This document shows positions 36,418 to 46,147 of a stretch of DNA of 64,000 bases, piece by piece. This DNA comes from Piscinibacter gummiphilus (GTDB lineage Bacteria; Pseudomonadota; Gammaproteobacteria; Burkholderiales; Burkholderiaceae_C). The stretch spans positions 2,604,001 to 2,668,000 of the forward strand of contig NZ_CP015118.1 in the NCBI RefSeq assembly GCF_002116905.1, read 5' to 3'. A program made the translations under genes and the position numbers. The notes beneath the pieces were generated by a model, which was not told where the DNA came from, made no database searches, and saw only the letters and a list, made by a program, of their open reading frames with translations. Each line of letters starts with the position of its first letter. Positions within the stretch are counted from its first letter, which is position 1.

Positions 36418-37286
36418 GTTGGCTTGAAAAACTGCTGCCTCCCAAGATGCAGCAGACCGACCCGAGCGAACGCCGCACGGTCCCCGAAGGTCTCTGGATC
36501 AAGTGCCCGTCCTGCGAGACGGTGCTCTACAAGAACGACCTCGAGCAGAACGTCAACGTCTGCCCGAAGTGCGGCCACCACCACCGCATCGGCGCCCGCG
36601 CGCGCCTGAACGCCTTCCTCGACGGCGAAGGCCGCTACGAGCTGGGCCAGGAAGTGGTGCCGGTCGACGCGCTGAAGTTCAAGGACAGCAAGAAGTACCC
36701 CGAGCGCCTCAAGGCCGCGATGGAAGCCACCGGCGAGACCGATGCGCTCGTCGTGATGGGCGGTGCCATCCACACCATCCCCGTGGTGGCGGCCTGCTTC
36801 GAGTTCGACTTCATGGGCGGCTCGATGGGCTCCGTGGTGGGCGAACGCTTCGTGCGAGGCGTCGAGACCGCCGTCGAGCAGAAGGTGCCCTTCATCAGCT
36901 TCACCGCCACCGGCGGCGCGCGCATGCAGGAAGGCCTGCTGAGCCTGATGCAGATGGCCAAGACCAACGCCGCGCTCACGCGCCTGGCGAAGGCGAAGCT
37001 GCCGTACGTCAGCGTGCTGACCGACCCGACGATGGGTGGCGTGTCGGCGAGCTTCGCGTTCATGGGCGACATGGTCATCGCCGAACCGAAGGCCCTGATC
37101 GGCTTCGCCGGTCCGCGCGTGATCCAGGACACCGTGCGCGAGAAGCTGCCCGAAGGCTTCCAGCGCGCCGAGTTCCTCGTGCAGAAGGGTGCCGTCGACA
37201 TGATCGTCGACCGCCGGGAGCTGCGCGGCACCATCGCGCGTGCGCTCGCGATGCTGCAGCGTCAGAGCGCCGACGCGGTCGCCTGA
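36414..37286 (+). CDS. accD: Acetyl-CoA carboxylase carboxyltransferase subunit beta
   Basis: The 290-residue product, with AccA, transfers carboxyl from biotin to acetyl-CoA for fatty acid synthesis. The N-terminal zinc ribbon has Cys31, Cys34, Cys50 and Cys53, followed by the crotonase-like domain (FTATGGARMQEGLLSLMQ, SFAFMGDMVIAEP, GFAGPRVI). It is coupled to trpA by a four-base overlap, an arrangement common in betaproteobacteria. A UUCG-loop hairpin follows. Confidence 0.97.
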   Translation: MSWLEKLLPPKMQQTDPSERRTVPEGLWIKCPSCETVLYKNDLEQNVNVCPKCGHHHRIGARARLNAFLDGEGRYELGQEVVPVDALKFKDSKKYPERLKAAMEATGETDALVVMGGAIHTIPVVAACFEFDFMGGSMGSVVGERFVRGVETAVEQKVPFISFTATGGARMQEGLLSLMQMAKTNAALTRLAKAKLPYVSVLTDPTMGGVSASFAFMGDMVIAEPKALIGFAGPRVIQDTVREKLPEGFQRAEFLVQKGAVDMIVDRRELRGTIARALAMLQRQSADAVA

Positions 37287-37307
37287 TCCTTCTCTCTCTG
37301 TTCCACC

Positions 37308-37331
37308 CAAGGGCGGCTTCGGCCGCCCTTG
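37308..37331 (+). terminator. UUCG-loop hairpin between accD and folC
   Basis: CAAGGGCGGC and GCCGCCCTTG form a perfect ten-base stem around a TTCG tetraloop. No T-run follows, so it may be a weak terminator, a pause site or a 3'-end stabiliser. folC starts 21 bases later. Confidence 0.6.
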
Positions 37332-37351
37332 TGCTTCCCGAGTCACCCGCC

Positions 37352-38653
37352 ATGCCGTTGCCCACCAACCTCGACGAATGGCTCGCCCACTGCGAGCGCC
37401 TGCACCCCAGCACCATCGACATGACGCTGTCGCGCATGACCGAGCTGAAGGCGCGCCTGGGGCTCGCGTTCAAGGTGCCCGTCGTCACCGTGGCCGGCAC
37501 CAACGGCAAGGGCTCCACGTGCGCGATGCTGGAGGCCGTGGGCCTGCAGGCGGGCTACCGTGTGGGGCTCTACATCAAGCCGCACTTCGTGCACTTCGAG
37601 GAGCGCTGCCGCGTCAACGGCGCGATGGTGTCCGCGGCCGACCTCGTGCCGCACTTCGAGGCGGTGGAGCAGGCGAGGGGTGACATCACCCTCACGTACT
37701 TCGAGTTCACCACGCTCGCCATCATGCGTCTGCTGTCGCAGGCGGACGTCGACTTCGTCATCCTGGAAGTGGGCCTGGGCGGCCGACTGGACGCGGTCAA
37801 CGTGATCGACACCGACTGCGCTGTCATCACCAGCATCGACCTCGACCACATGGATTACCTGGGGCCGGACCGCGAATCCATCGGCCGCGAGAAGGCCCAG
37901 ATCATGCGCCCGGGCAAGCCGGCCATCGTGAGCGACCCGGTGCCGCCCGCGAGCCTGGCGGCTCATGCCGAGGCCATCGGGGCCGACCTGTGGCAGATCG
38001 GCCGCGATTTCAACTACGCCGGCGACAAGCAGCAGTGGGGCTGGGCGGGCCGCAGCAAGCGCTTCAACGCGCTGGCGTACCCGGCGCTGCGCGGTGCGAA
38101 CCAGCTGCTGAACGCCTCCGGCATGATCGCCGTGTTCGAGGCCCTGCGCGACCGGCTCCCCGTCACGGCACAGGCGATCCGCAACGGCCTGGCCATCGTC
38201 GAACTGCCGGGCCGGTTCCAGATCATGCCGGGGCAGCCCACCGTGGTGCTCGACGTGGCGCACAACCCGCACGCGGTGGCCACGCTCGTGAACAACCTCG
38301 ACAACATGCCCTTCCACCCGCGCACCCGCGTGGTGTTCGGTGCGATGAAGGACAAGGACATCGCCGCCATCCTCACGCGCATGGCGCCGGTGGTCGACGA
38401 GTGGCACTTCTGCGACCTGCCGGTGCCGCGGGCGGCCACGGCGGAAGAACTCGAGGCGCAACACGCCGGCCTCGCCCTGAAGGGGCCCGGCCCGGTTTCG
38501 GTGTTCCGTCATCCCGACCCCCGTTCCGCGCTCGTCGCGGCGCTGTCGGCATCGGACCCCGCTGATAGAATCGTGGTCTTCGGATCGTTCTACACGGTGG
38601 GTGGCGTGCTGAAGGACGGGCTGCCCCGCCTCAACGCCAAACATCTGGCCTGA
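37352..38653 (+). CDS. folC: Bifunctional folylpolyglutamate/dihydrofolate synthase
   Basis: The 433-residue ligase adds glutamate to dihydropteroate and folates. The P-loop is TVAGTNGKGST (47-57), followed by the omega-loop region and the metal site around LEVGLGGRLDAVN. DHMDYLGPDRESIGREK and DVAHNPHAV are family segments. I start at ATG 37352, after accD. It precedes the SPOR-domain gene as in many proteobacteria (folC-dedD-cvpA-purF). Confidence 0.95.
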   Translation: MPLPTNLDEWLAHCERLHPSTIDMTLSRMTELKARLGLAFKVPVVTVAGTNGKGSTCAMLEAVGLQAGYRVGLYIKPHFVHFEERCRVNGAMVSAADLVPHFEAVEQARGDITLTYFEFTTLAIMRLLSQADVDFVILEVGLGGRLDAVNVIDTDCAVITSIDLDHMDYLGPDRESIGREKAQIMRPGKPAIVSDPVPPASLAAHAEAIGADLWQIGRDFNYAGDKQQWGWAGRSKRFNALAYPALRGANQLLNASGMIAVFEALRDRLPVTAQAIRNGLAIVELPGRFQIMPGQPTVVLDVAHNPHAVATLVNNLDNMPFHPRTRVVFGAMKDKDIAAILTRMAPVVDEWHFCDLPVPRAATAEELEAQHAGLALKGPGPVSVFRHPDPRSALVAALSASDPADRIVVFGSFYTVGGVLKDGLPRLNAKHLA

Positions 38654-38659
38654 ACGGCG

Positions 38660-38677
38660 GCCGGCAACCGTGCCGGC
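38660..38677 (+). terminator. Hairpin after folC
   Basis: GCCGGCA and TGCCGGC form a seven-base stem around ACCG just after the folC stop. No T-run follows, so it is at most a weak terminator or processing site before dedD. Confidence 0.35.
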
Positions 38678-38744
38678 GCCCTGATGTCTTCTCGCCTTCA
38701 GCTGCCATTCACCCACACGGGATCAACCGCGGAACCAACAGCGC

Positions 38745-39599
38745 ATGGGATTGTTGTCATTCTTGAAGCGCCCCTCCGGTGACGCACCGAAGGCGGCTCC
38801 GTCGAAGGCGGCCCCCTCGAAGGACCCCGTCGACGCGGTCCAGCAGGCCCGCACCCGCGCCCGCCAGCGCCTGATCGGCGCGGCCGTGCTCGTGGTCGCC
38901 GGCGTGATCGGTTTCCCGATGATCTTCGCGACGCAGCCGCGCCCGCTGCCCGTCGACACCCCCATCGACATCGCCCGCCGCGATGCGTCGGTGTCCGTGG
39001 CCTCGTCCGACCGCGCGCCGGCCGCCACGGGCGGGCAGGGCGCCGTGGTCAACGAATCGGCCGCCGATGCCGGACGCGAGGTCACGCCCCCCGAGCCCGC
39101 GCCCGCGCCGGCCGAGGAAGCTCCCGCCCCGAAGCCCGAGCCGGCGCCGAAGCCGGAGCCCGAGCGCCGCCCCGAGCCGCCGAAGCCCGCACCGAAGCCG
39201 GTCGAGAAACCCGCTGAAAAGCCGGCGGAGAAACCCGCCGAGCGCAAGCCTGCAGACAAGCCCGCCGACAAGCCCAAGCCCGCGGCCGACGCCAACCGCG
39301 CCCAGGCCCTGCTCAACGGACAGGACGCGCCGAAGCGCACCGAGAGCAGCAAGCCCGCCGAGGAATCGGCTGGCCGCTTCATCGTGCAGGTGGGCGCCTT
39401 CTCGGAGATGAACGCGGCGCGTGAAGCCCGCCAGAAGGTCGAGAAGCTCGGCCTGAAGACCTACACGCAGGTGGTCGAGACCTCGTCCGGCAACCGCATC
39501 CGCGTTCGCGTGGGCCCGTTCGCGAACCGGGCCGAGGCCGACAAGGCCGCCGGCAAGATCAAGTCCGCCGGGCTCGGGTCCGCCGTCTACACGCTGTGA
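38745..39599 (+). CDS. dedD: SPOR-domain membrane protein, DedD-like
   Basis: The 284-residue product has a short cytoplasmic start, one membrane helix at about 43-63, a long Pro/Ala/Lys/Glu-rich periplasmic linker (about 110-200) and a C-terminal SPOR domain (210-284, FIVQVGAFSEMNAAREAR and NRIRVRVGPFANRAEA). SPOR domains bind denuded septal peptidoglycan, so a cell-division role is expected. It lies between folC and cvpA, the usual dedD place. Confidence 0.88.
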   Translation: MGLLSFLKRPSGDAPKAAPSKAAPSKDPVDAVQQARTRARQRLIGAAVLVVAGVIGFPMIFATQPRPLPVDTPIDIARRDASVSVASSDRAPAATGGQGAVVNESAADAGREVTPPEPAPAPAEEAPAPKPEPAPKPEPERRPEPPKPAPKPVEKPAEKPAEKPAERKPADKPADKPKPAADANRAQALLNGQDAPKRTESSKPAEESAGRFIVQVGAFSEMNAAREARQKVEKLGLKTYTQVVETSSGNRIRVRVGPFANRAEADKAAGKIKSAGLGSAVYTL

Positions 39600-39608
39600 T
39601 GGCATTGC

Positions 39609-40097
39609 ATGGCCTGGGTCGACATGGCGTTGCTCGCGGTGCTCCTCGTGTCCATCGCGATCGGCGTGGCGCGCGGGCTCGTGTTCGAGTTGATGTCGCT
39701 CGTGGGCTGGGTGGTGGCGTACTTCGTGGCGCACTGGTTCGCGCCGGAAGTGGCGCCGCACCTGCCCGTCGGCGAGCCGGGCTCGCGGGCGAACATCGTC
39801 GCGGCCTTCGCGCTGACCTTCGTCGTGGCGCTGTTCGTGTGGGCCGTGGGCTCGCGCATCGTGCGCCTGATCATCCACGCGACCCCGCTCAGCCTCGTCG
39901 ACCGCGGCCTGGGAGCGGTGTTCGGCGGGGTGCGGGGCGTGGTGGTGCTGCTGGTGCTCGTCACGCTGGTCTCGATGACGCCCGTGGCGAGTTCGCCCGA
40001 GTGGCGCGAGTCCGCCGGGGTGCCCTGGCTGCAGGCGGCCGTCACCGGCTTGAAGCCGATGCTGCCGGCCCCCATCTCGAAGTTTCTGCCGGCGTGA
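39609..40097 (+). CDS. cvpA: CvpA-family membrane protein
   Basis: The 162-residue inner-membrane protein has four hydrophobic segments and begins WVDMALLAVLLVSIAIGVARG, the usual CvpA start. The family is linked to colicin V production and envelope stress; the molecular role is not settled. It lies ten bases after dedD and 36 before purF. Confidence 0.92.
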   Translation: MAWVDMALLAVLLVSIAIGVARGLVFELMSLVGWVVAYFVAHWFAPEVAPHLPVGEPGSRANIVAAFALTFVVALFVWAVGSRIVRLIIHATPLSLVDRGLGAVFGGVRGVVVLLVLVTLVSMTPVASSPEWRESAGVPWLQAAVTGLKPMLPAPISKFLPA

Positions 40098-40133
40098 ATC
40101 CGGCGCGTTGATTCACAAGCAAGGAATCGGTTT

Positions 40134-41660
<1,527 letters not shown>

Positions 41661-41662
41661 CG

Positions 41663-42898
41663 ATGAAACGCATCCCGCGCGTCGACCTGCCCGAGGGGCT
41701 TCACCCCGACACGCTCGCGGTGCGCGAGGGCCTGCCGCGCACGCCCTGGGGCGAGAACTCGGAGGCGCTGTTCCTGACCAGCAGCTTCGTGCAGCCCGAC
41801 GCGGCCACGGCCGCGGCGCGGTTCGCCAACGAGGAAGAGGCGTTCACGTACTCGCGCTTCACGAACCCCACGGTGATGATGTTCGAGCGGCGGCTGGCCG
41901 CGCTCGAAGGCACCGAGGCCGCCATCGCCACGGCCAGCGGCATGAGCGCCATCCTGCTGCTGGGCCTCGCGCTGCTGAAGGCCGGTGACCACGTCGTCTG
42001 CTCGCAGAGCGTGTTCGGCTCCACGCTCGTGCTGTTCGGCCGCGAGTTCGCGAAGTTCGGCGTCGAGGTGACCTTCGTGCCGCAGACCGATGCCGCCGCG
42101 TGGCGTGCGGCGGTCAAGCCGAACACGAAGCTGCTGTTCGCCGAGTCGCCCACGAACCCGCTCACCGAGATCTGCGACATCCGCGCACTGGCCGACATCG
42201 CCCATGCCGCCGGTGCGCTGCTCGCCGTCGACAACTGCTTCTGCTCGCCCGCGCTGCAGCGCCCGAAGGAGTTCGGCGCCGACCTGATCGTGCACTCGGG
42301 CACCAAGTACCTGGACGGGCAGGGCCGTGTGCTCGCCGGCGCGGTGTGCGGCAGCGAGTCGCTCATCAACGAGAAGTTCGTGCCGGTGATGCGCAGCGCC
42401 GGCATCTCGCTCTCGCCGTTCAACGCGTGGGTGGTGTTGAAGGGCCTCGAGACGCTGTCGATCCGCATGGAGGCGCAGGCCCGCCGCGCGCTCGAACTCG
42501 CCGCGTGGCTCGAATCGCAGCCGCAGGTCGAACGGGTGTACTACCCGGGCCTCGTCTCGCACCCGCAGCACGAACTCGCGATGGCGCAGCAGAACGGCAG
42601 CGGCGGCGCCGTCGTGTCGTTCGTCGTGCGCGGCGCGGCCGACGGCGGTGCGCCCGCCGCGCGCAAGAACGCGTTCCACGTGATCGACAGCACCCGCGTG
42701 TGCTCCATCACCGCGAACCTCGGCGACACCAAGACCACCATCACCCACCCGGCCAGCACGTCGCACGGCCGCCTGACCGAGGACCAGCGCCAGGCCGCGG
42801 GCATCGTGCAGGGCCTGATCCGCGTCGCGGTCGGCCTGGAAGACGTGCGCGACCTGAAGGCCGACCTGCAACGCGGTCTCGACACCCTGACACCATGA
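41663..42898 (+). CDS. metZ: O-succinylhomoserine sulfhydrylase
   Basis: The 411-residue PLP enzyme of the Cys/Met-metabolism family makes homocysteine directly from O-succinylhomoserine and sulfide. PLP Lys215 is in HSGTKYLDGQGRV; SASGMSAI-like ATASGMSAILLL and FAESPTNPLTEICD are family segments. The purF-metZ order is typical in proteobacteria and favours MetZ over MetB or MetY. Its stop overlaps the gltX start by four bases. Confidence 0.9.
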   Translation: MKRIPRVDLPEGLHPDTLAVREGLPRTPWGENSEALFLTSSFVQPDAATAAARFANEEEAFTYSRFTNPTVMMFERRLAALEGTEAAIATASGMSAILLLGLALLKAGDHVVCSQSVFGSTLVLFGREFAKFGVEVTFVPQTDAAAWRAAVKPNTKLLFAESPTNPLTEICDIRALADIAHAAGALLAVDNCFCSPALQRPKEFGADLIVHSGTKYLDGQGRVLAGAVCGSESLINEKFVPVMRSAGISLSPFNAWVVLKGLETLSIRMEAQARRALELAAWLESQPQVERVYYPGLVSHPQHELAMAQQNGSGGAVVSFVVRGAADGGAPAARKNAFHVIDSTRVCSITANLGDTKTTITHPASTSHGRLTEDQRQAAGIVQGLIRVAVGLEDVRDLKADLQRGLDTLTP

Positions 42899-44307
42899 CC
42901 CGAAAGATCCGCACCCGCATCGCCCCGTCGCCCACGGGCTTCCTGCACCTCGGCACGGCGCGCACTGCGCTGTTCTCGTGGGCGTTCGCCCGCCACTTCG
43001 GCGGCGACTTCATCCTGCGCATCGAAGACACCGACGAGGCCCGCTCCACGCAGGAGGCCGTCGACCAGATCATCGCGGCGATGAAGTGGCTCGACCTCGG
43101 CTACGACGAAGGTCCCTTCTATCAGATGCAGCGCCTCGACCGGTACCGCGAGGTGATCGCGTCGATGCTCGAGGCCGGCACCGCGTACCACTGCTACTGC
43201 ACGCCCGCCGAACTCGACGAGATGCGCGAGGCGCAGCGTGCCCGCGGCGACAAGCCGCGCTACGACGGCCGCTGGCGTCCCGAGCCGGGCAAGGTGCTGC
43301 CGCCCGTGCCGGAAGGTGTGCCGCCGGTGATCCGCTTCCGCAACCCCATCGACGGCGACGTCACGTGGGACGACCTGGTCAAGGGCCCCATCACCATCAG
43401 CAACCGCGAACTCGACGACCTCGTGATCGCGCGTCCGTCGAGCGTGCCTGGCCAGGTGGGCACGCCCACGTACAACTTCTGCGTGGTGGTCGACGACCTC
43501 GACATGCAGATCACCCACGTGATCCGCGGCGACGACCACGTCAACAACACCCCGCGCCAGATCAACATCCTGCGCGCGCTCGGCGCCGAACTGCCCGTGT
43601 ACGGCCACACGCCGATGATCCTCGGCCCCGATGGCGAGAAGCTGTCGAAGCGCCACGGTGCGGTGAGCGTGCTGCAGTACGAGGAGGGCGGTTACCTGCC
43701 CGCCGCGATGATCAACTACCTCTCGCGCCTGGGCTGGAGCCACGGCGACGACGAGGTGTACTCGCGCGAGCAGCTCGTGTCCTGGTTCGATGGCACGCAC
43801 CTCGCGAAGAGCGCGGCGCAGTGGGACGCGGCCAAGCTCAACTGGGTCAACGGCCAGTACATCAAGGCCACGCCCGATGCGGACCTCGCGCCGCTCGTGG
43901 CCGCGCAGTTCGCGCGCCGCGGCATCGCCGCGAAGGCCGACGACCACCTTGCGCGCGTGTGCGGTCTGTTCAAGGACCGCTGCGCCACGACGGTCGAACT
44001 CGCGGACTGGGCACAGATGTACTTCGCCGACGTGAGCCCATCGGCCGAGGACCTGGCCACGCACGTGACCGATGCCGTGAAGCCGGCCCTCGCGACGCTC
44101 GCGGACAAGCTCGCCACCGTGGAGTGGAGCAAGGCCGCCATCGCTGCAGCCATCAAGGAAACGCTCGCGGCTCACTCGCTGAAGATGCCGGTGCTGGCCC
44201 ACGCCGCCCGTGTTCTGGTGTGCGGCCGCGCGCAGACGCCGTCGCTCGATGCAGTGCTTGAACTGTTCGACAAAGAAAGTGCGATGAAACGCTTGCGTGC
44301 TTTCTGA
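42895..44307 (+). CDS. gltX: Glutamyl-tRNA synthetase
   Basis: The 470-residue class I synthetase charges tRNA-Glu. The HIGH region is APSPTGFLHLGTA (10-22) and the KMSKS loop is KLSKR (249-253). I start at ATG 42895; the longer frame upstream is a shadow of metZ. The tRNA operon just downstream includes tRNA-Glu, its own substrate. The promoter of that operon lies inside the last codons of gltX. Confidence 0.96.
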   Translation: MTRKIRTRIAPSPTGFLHLGTARTALFSWAFARHFGGDFILRIEDTDEARSTQEAVDQIIAAMKWLDLGYDEGPFYQMQRLDRYREVIASMLEAGTAYHCYCTPAELDEMREAQRARGDKPRYDGRWRPEPGKVLPPVPEGVPPVIRFRNPIDGDVTWDDLVKGPITISNRELDDLVIARPSSVPGQVGTPTYNFCVVVDDLDMQITHVIRGDDHVNNTPRQINILRALGAELPVYGHTPMILGPDGEKLSKRHGAVSVLQYEEGGYLPAAMINYLSRLGWSHGDDEVYSREQLVSWFDGTHLAKSAAQWDAAKLNWVNGQYIKATPDADLAPLVAAQFARRGIAAKADDHLARVCGLFKDRCATTVELADWAQMYFADVSPSAEDLATHVTDAVKPALATLADKLATVEWSKAAIAAAIKETLAAHSLKMPVLAHAARVLVCGRAQTPSLDAVLELFDKESAMKRLRAF

Positions 44308-44322
44308 AAGTCGTTCTATAAT
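44293..44322 (+). promoter_or_regulatory. Promoter of the Ala-Glu-Asp tRNA operon
   Basis: TTGCGT (44293-44298) and a consensus TATAAT (44317-44322) are separated by 18 bases. The -35 box lies within the last codons of gltX. The first tRNA starts 63 bases past the -10 box. Confidence 0.75.
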
Positions 44323-44384
44323 CGTATTCTCGCTTGAACAGCAAAACGAAGCAGACAGATCGAAAGATCAGAAGCAGAGTTTAC

Positions 44385-44460
<76 letters not shown>

Positions 44461-44505
44461 AAAACCTTCGGGTCGCGGTGGCGCTGTTCAAGAGAAGAAG
44501 GATTT

Positions 44506-44581
44506 GTCCCCTTCGTCTAGAGGCCTAGGACACCACCCTTTCACGGTGGCTACAGGGGTTCGAATCCCCTAGGGGACGCCA
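44506..44581 (+). tRNA. tRNA-Glu (TTC)
   Basis: The 76-base cloverleaf has a GTCCCCT/AGGGGAC acceptor stem, anticodon stem CCACC/GGTGG with loop CTTTCAC (anticodon TTC), T-loop TTCGAAT and an encoded CCA end. Confidence 0.95.
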
Positions 44582-44620
44582 AGTTTGATGGCGCTTGCAG
44601 AGAAATCTGGAAGCCATCAT

Positions 44621-44697
44621 GGAGTGGTAGTTCAGTTGGTTAGAATACCGGCCTGTCACGCCGGGGGTCGCGGGTTCGAGCCCCGTCCACTCCGCCA
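44621..44697 (+). tRNA. tRNA-Asp (GTC)
   Basis: The 77-base cloverleaf has a GGAGTGG/CCACTCC acceptor stem, anticodon stem CCGGC/GCCGG with loop CTGTCAC (anticodon GTC), T-loop TTCGAGC and an encoded CCA end. Confidence 0.95.
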
Positions 44698-44702
44698 ACA
44701 CG

Positions 44703-44743
44703 AAAGCCCTGCAAGCGAAAGCTTGCAGGGCTTTTTCGTTTTT
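44703..44743 (+). terminator. Terminator of the tRNA operon
   Basis: AAAGCCCTGCAAGC and GCTTGCAGGGCTTT form a perfect 14-base stem capped by a GAAA tetraloop, followed by TTTCGTTTTT. It starts five bases after tRNA-Asp. Confidence 0.95.
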
Positions 44744-44771
44744 GCCGCCCCGTTGCGGGTGGGCAAACTGA

Positions 44772-44885
44772 ATATCCGAATCGATCGCACGAGTATCGGC
44801 AGATCCGCGGCTTACATCCCGATACCCGCAGATGCGGGATAGGTCACACTCGGCGACTGCGGCAACATCGACGCCATTCGGATAT
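44772..44885 (+). promoter_or_regulatory. Nested inverted repeats in front of the PEP-CTERM gene
   Basis: ATATCCGAAT (44772-44781) is exactly complementary to ATTCGGATAT (44876-44885), which ends 11 bases before the start codon. Between them lie GTATCGG/CCGATAC (44793-44799 and 44819-44825) and CCCGC/GCGGG around AGAT (44825-44838). If transcribed, the outer stem would sequester the region just before the ribosome site. It may be a regulatory leader or a pair of operators. Confidence 0.5.
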
Positions 44886-44896
44886 CTCCAAGAACC

Positions 44897-45541
44897 ATGA
44901 AATCATCCACACGTGTTGCCGGCCTGGTGGCCGGATGTGCCCTGGCCCTGTCGTCGGTGGGCGCTTCGGCGGCACCGCTCGCGCTGACCTTCTCCGGTAC
45001 GTTCAACACCGTGGAGAACCCGGTCTTCGGCACCGGGCTGAACTACGAGTTCTCCACCTCGTTCTTCATCGAGTCCACCGCCAACCCGGTGGACACGCTG
45101 GTCTCCGGCGGCACCACGTTCTACGGCTACGCCGCCGATGCCATCTCCGGCTTCGCGGCCACGTTCGGCAACCACACCTTCACCGAACTGCTCATCTCGA
45201 CCATTGCCGACGGCCACGCGGCGGCGATCTACTTCGACTCGCCACTGTCGAGCGGCAACGTGTCCAACTTCTTCGTGCGCGCCGCCGACGGCGCCGGTTC
45301 GATCTCGCTCGGCAGCCTCGACTGCAGCGAAGGCCCGTGCGAATACACGGCCTACGGCTACGTGGTGCAGGCCACGGGGGGGGTCTCGGCCGCCTACGAC
45401 ACGGCACTCTCCGGAACGCCCGGTTCGCCGCCCGTGTCGGCGCCGGTGCCCGAGCCGGAAACCCTGGCGCTGATGCTCGCGGGCCTCGGCCTGGTGGGTG
45501 TGTTCGCCAACCGCCGTGCCGGGAAGTCCGCCGCGGCCTGA
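44897..45541 (+). CDS. PEP-CTERM sorted exported protein
   Basis: The 214-residue product has a signal peptide (about 1-26, ending ASAA) and a C-terminal sorting tail: PEP at 185-187 (VPEPETLAL), a hydrophobic helix and an NRRAG basic end. PEP-CTERM proteins are processed by exosortase and sent to the surface, often with exopolysaccharide. The body is Ser/Thr/Gly-rich and carries two close cysteines (LDCSEGPCEY). No exosortase is in the window. The function of the body is unknown. Confidence 0.88.
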   Translation: MKSSTRVAGLVAGCALALSSVGASAAPLALTFSGTFNTVENPVFGTGLNYEFSTSFFIESTANPVDTLVSGGTTFYGYAADAISGFAATFGNHTFTELLISTIADGHAAAIYFDSPLSSGNVSNFFVRAADGAGSISLGSLDCSEGPCEYTAYGYVVQATGGVSAAYDTALSGTPGSPPVSAPVPEPETLALMLAGLGLVGVFANRRAGKSAAA

Positions 45542-45594
45542 TACCGCGTTCCGCCGTACGCCCTCCTGGCGAGGGAAAGCCTCCGGGTGTTGAA

Positions 45595-45628
45595 AAACGT
45601 ATAAACGGTATAAACTGTTTATACGTTT
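45595..45628. promoter_or_regulatory. Operator-like array in front of the lysine-rich RHH gene
   Basis: AAACGTATAAAC (45595-45606) is exactly complementary to GTTTATACGTTT (45617-45628). The half-site GTATAAAC occurs twice as a direct repeat (45599-45606 and 45608-45615) and once inverted (45617-45624). It lies 23 bases before the start codon in an otherwise GC-rich region. Ribbon-helix-helix proteins bind this kind of closely spaced half-site, so autorepression by the downstream product is likely. Confidence 0.75.
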
Positions 45629-45650
45629 CAACCACGCCCGGAGTTTTTTC

Positions 45651-46070
45651 ATGCCCGTTGCCAAGACCGCTGCCCCCGCCCGCAAGACCGCTGCCGCGAA
45701 GAAGCCTGCCGTGAAGAAGGCGCCCGCCGCCAAGCCGGCCGCGCCCGCGAAAAAGGCCGTGGCCGCCAAGCCGGCACCGGCGAAGAAGGCCGCCGCGGCG
45801 AAGAAGCCCGCGGCCGCACCGGTTGCCGAGAAGTCCCCGAAGCCCGTGAAGCAGAAGCTCGTGCGTGACAGCTTCACGATGCCGTCGTCCGACTTCGCGC
45901 TGATCGACAGCCTGAAGGAACGTGCGCTCGGCTTCCGCCGTCCCACGAAAAAGAGCGAGCTGCTGCGCGCCGGCCTGCAGGCCCTGGCCGCACTGACCGA
46001 CGCCCAGCTTCAGGCGGCCCTCGCCAGCCTCGAGCCCCTGAAGACCGGCCGCCCCCGCAAAGAAGGCTGA
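45651..46070 (+). CDS. Histone H1-like Lys/Ala/Pro tail fused to a ribbon-helix-helix-like domain
   Basis: The 139-residue product has two parts. Residues 1-68 are almost only Ala, Lys and Pro, like bacterial histone H1-type tails. Residues about 69-118 (KLVRDSFTMPSSDFALIDSL, then KKSELLRAGLQAL) look like a ribbon-helix-helix DNA-binding fold: a short strand and two helices. The end TGRPRK resembles an AT-hook core. It probably binds DNA both specifically and non-specifically, as a nucleoid protein or repressor. An inverted-repeat array of GTATAAAC half-sites lies directly upstream. No partner toxin is adjacent. Confidence 0.75.
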   Translation: MPVAKTAAPARKTAAAKKPAVKKAPAAKPAAPAKKAVAAKPAPAKKAAAAKKPAAAPVAEKSPKPVKQKLVRDSFTMPSSDFALIDSLKERALGFRRPTKKSELLRAGLQALAALTDAQLQAALASLEPLKTGRPRKEG

Positions 46071-46147
46071 TCCCGACCGATCCCGGCTGATCAGGAAACA
46101 TCCGCCCCGGTCACCCGGGCAGGGCGTTCCGCGGCCACAATCGACGG

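Noticed and set aside
37308..37331. A confident rho-independent terminator after accD
   Set aside because: The stem and UUCG loop are strong but no T-run follows on the plus strand, so I list it only as a hairpin with moderate confidence.
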